Assembly: GCA_032207245.1 (NCBI GenBank)
Contig: CM063502.1
Location: 135,113,573-135,177,572 of the forward strand
Source of the DNA: Pardosa pseudoannulata
Lineage: Eukaryota > Arthropoda > Arachnida > Araneae > Lycosidae
Direction of reading: 5' to 3'
Length of the DNA: 64,000 nt
This document shows positions 62,757-64,000 of the stretch, piece after piece (the stretch's first letter is position 1; every line of letters starts with the position of its first letter). Both the position numbers and the translations under genes were made by a program. The notes beneath the pieces were generated by a model. That model had not been told where the DNA came from, made no database searches, and saw only the letters and a program-made list of their open reading frames with translations.

Positions 62757-63667
62757 CTTTAGGTCTTCTTTACAAAATTTAATAATTTATGCAACTTTTA
62801 ATTCTTAATAAGTCCTGAAAACTACATTTTCTTTCAGTTTTTGCTTAGTTTATAAACATTAATGTAGCTAAGAATAATGTTAAATTAGAAATGTGATGCT
62901 AACACATTTATGGTGAAGTTTCAAATTGTTGTTAAATTTAATCGTCTTTTATTAAATCATATAAAATATTATTTAGCAATTTAATTTGCAATTATAAGGT
63001 GTAAAATAGATATTTTTTTTCTAAATGTTTTAATTAAAACTTATCTTTATTGTCAATATATTCTGGTAACCTAAATTAAGCATTACACCAGTATAACATT
63101 AAATCAGACTGTGCCAATAATAATATTAAAAATTAGCCAATTTCTATAATTATTTAGGTATATTAAAAGGTGAATCTCTATTTAATGAATTTTCCATATA
63201 ACGAAATTTTTAGGGATCTAGCGACATCGTTAGATAGAAATATGACTGAACAGACAGCTTTCATACATTTTTGTAACGATTTTCATTTTCTCCGTAAATG
63301 TAAATTTACCTTAACCTGGAAATAAGAAAAGCGAATCTGCAATGAACATTCAGGGAGTCAAGGGAAATAAATAATTAAACACATGGGATTTCGATATTCA
63401 CATTTGAAGCGAAAATTTGTATCCGAACTGAGGGCATTTCCTCTAGCTCTTTAAAAATTAACAAGTAGTGGATAGTTAAAATTTAGTTTGTAGAATTTTT
63501 TTATATCTTTTTAAATAATTTTTTCATTTTAGTGCAGGGAGATGACACCACTATAAAGAAATTTTCAAATTTTCAAGTATCTGCTACTTTTTATAATAAT
63601 CTTGTCATTCGGATCCACATTTTACGATTGCAAAACCAACCTATGAATTTACTTTTTCAGGTACACA
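62757..63667. other. AT-rich flank or intron
   Basis: Nothing recognised. Confidence 0.5.
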
Positions 63668-63870
63668 CACTTTTCTCGTAAATTTAACACTTTAAAACTG
63701 GCTTCACAGGTGATAGTTTTTTTTTTCTCTAAAGTGTATCGATTATGAAAGCTAGTGTAAAGTATATCAATTATGAAAGCTAGAACTGAAAAGTAAATTG
63801 GAGTAAATAAAACAGATTTACTGCTTTTAAAATAAACGAGATCTCAATTCAGTATTTTATTGTAGTTTTA
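63668..63870. repeat. Dispersed repeat, copy 2 (about 200 bp)
   Basis: Partner of 58118-58330. It contains a short internal duplication (GTGTATCGATTATGAAAGCT and AGTATATCAATTATGAAAGC) and the same GAGATCTCAATTCAGTATTT end. No termini or target duplication found. Confidence 0.75.
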
Positions 63871-64000
63871 TGACGAATTTTTATAATATAATCGTTATGG
63901 TGCTGTGCTTACATATGATAAAAAATAAATCTCCTTTTATGCAGTTTCATTTTCATAAATGATAACCCATGATATTAGAATTTTAATCCACCCACTAAAG
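63871..64000. other. Right edge, AT-rich
   Basis: Nothing recognised. Confidence 0.5.

Overview
This window is eukaryotic nuclear DNA: very AT-rich, intron-rich, full of (TA)n/(TATATG)n microsatellites and DNA-transposon relics. An arthropod, most likely an arachnid such as a spider, fits best. That assignment is inferred from the KCNQ protein sequence, the base composition and the type of repeats, not proven.

Layout. (1) Positions 1-24,697 hold most of a KCNQ (Kv7) voltage-gated potassium channel gene on the + strand. Fifteen coding exons between 1,484 and 24,697 join in perfect phase into 550 residues ending at a TGA. They cover the segment before S1, S1-S6 with the TIGYGD selectivity filter, the calmodulin-binding helices A and B and the C-terminal tetramerisation helix. 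Only the N-terminal exon(s) lie upstream of the window. A further in-frame 30-nt candidate microexon (15,068-15,097) sits in the large intron that splits the pore helix. (2) Positions 24.7-35.6 kb are AT-rich, CpG-poor DNA with a piggyBac relic (26,246-28,073, TTAA duplications on both sides) and two SINE copies. (3) Positions 35.8-38.1 kb hold a 1.0-kb Tigger/pogo-type element with TA duplications and a dead Tc1-type transposase copy. (4) Positions 38-58 kb are gene-poor, CpG-richer DNA with several short inverted-repeat elements, long TA arrays and one unexplained 129-codon ORF. (5) At 58,654-58,896 on the minus strand lies the last coding exon of an ANTP-class homeobox gene (third homeodomain helix plus an acidic tail). 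Its other exons must lie beyond 64 kb. (6) Positions 59-64 kb are intron or upstream sequence of that gene, with a SINE, a 172-bp hAT MITE, duplications and more TA arrays.

The two genes are convergent and separated by about 34 kb, and nothing in the sequence links them functionally. Eight copies of one tRNA-derived SINE family, several with clear target-site duplications, are scattered through the window, all in the + orientation. Nothing prokaryotic (operon, CRISPR array, phage) is present. Apart from the KCNQ microexon and the TE structures, no clearly new system is visible.
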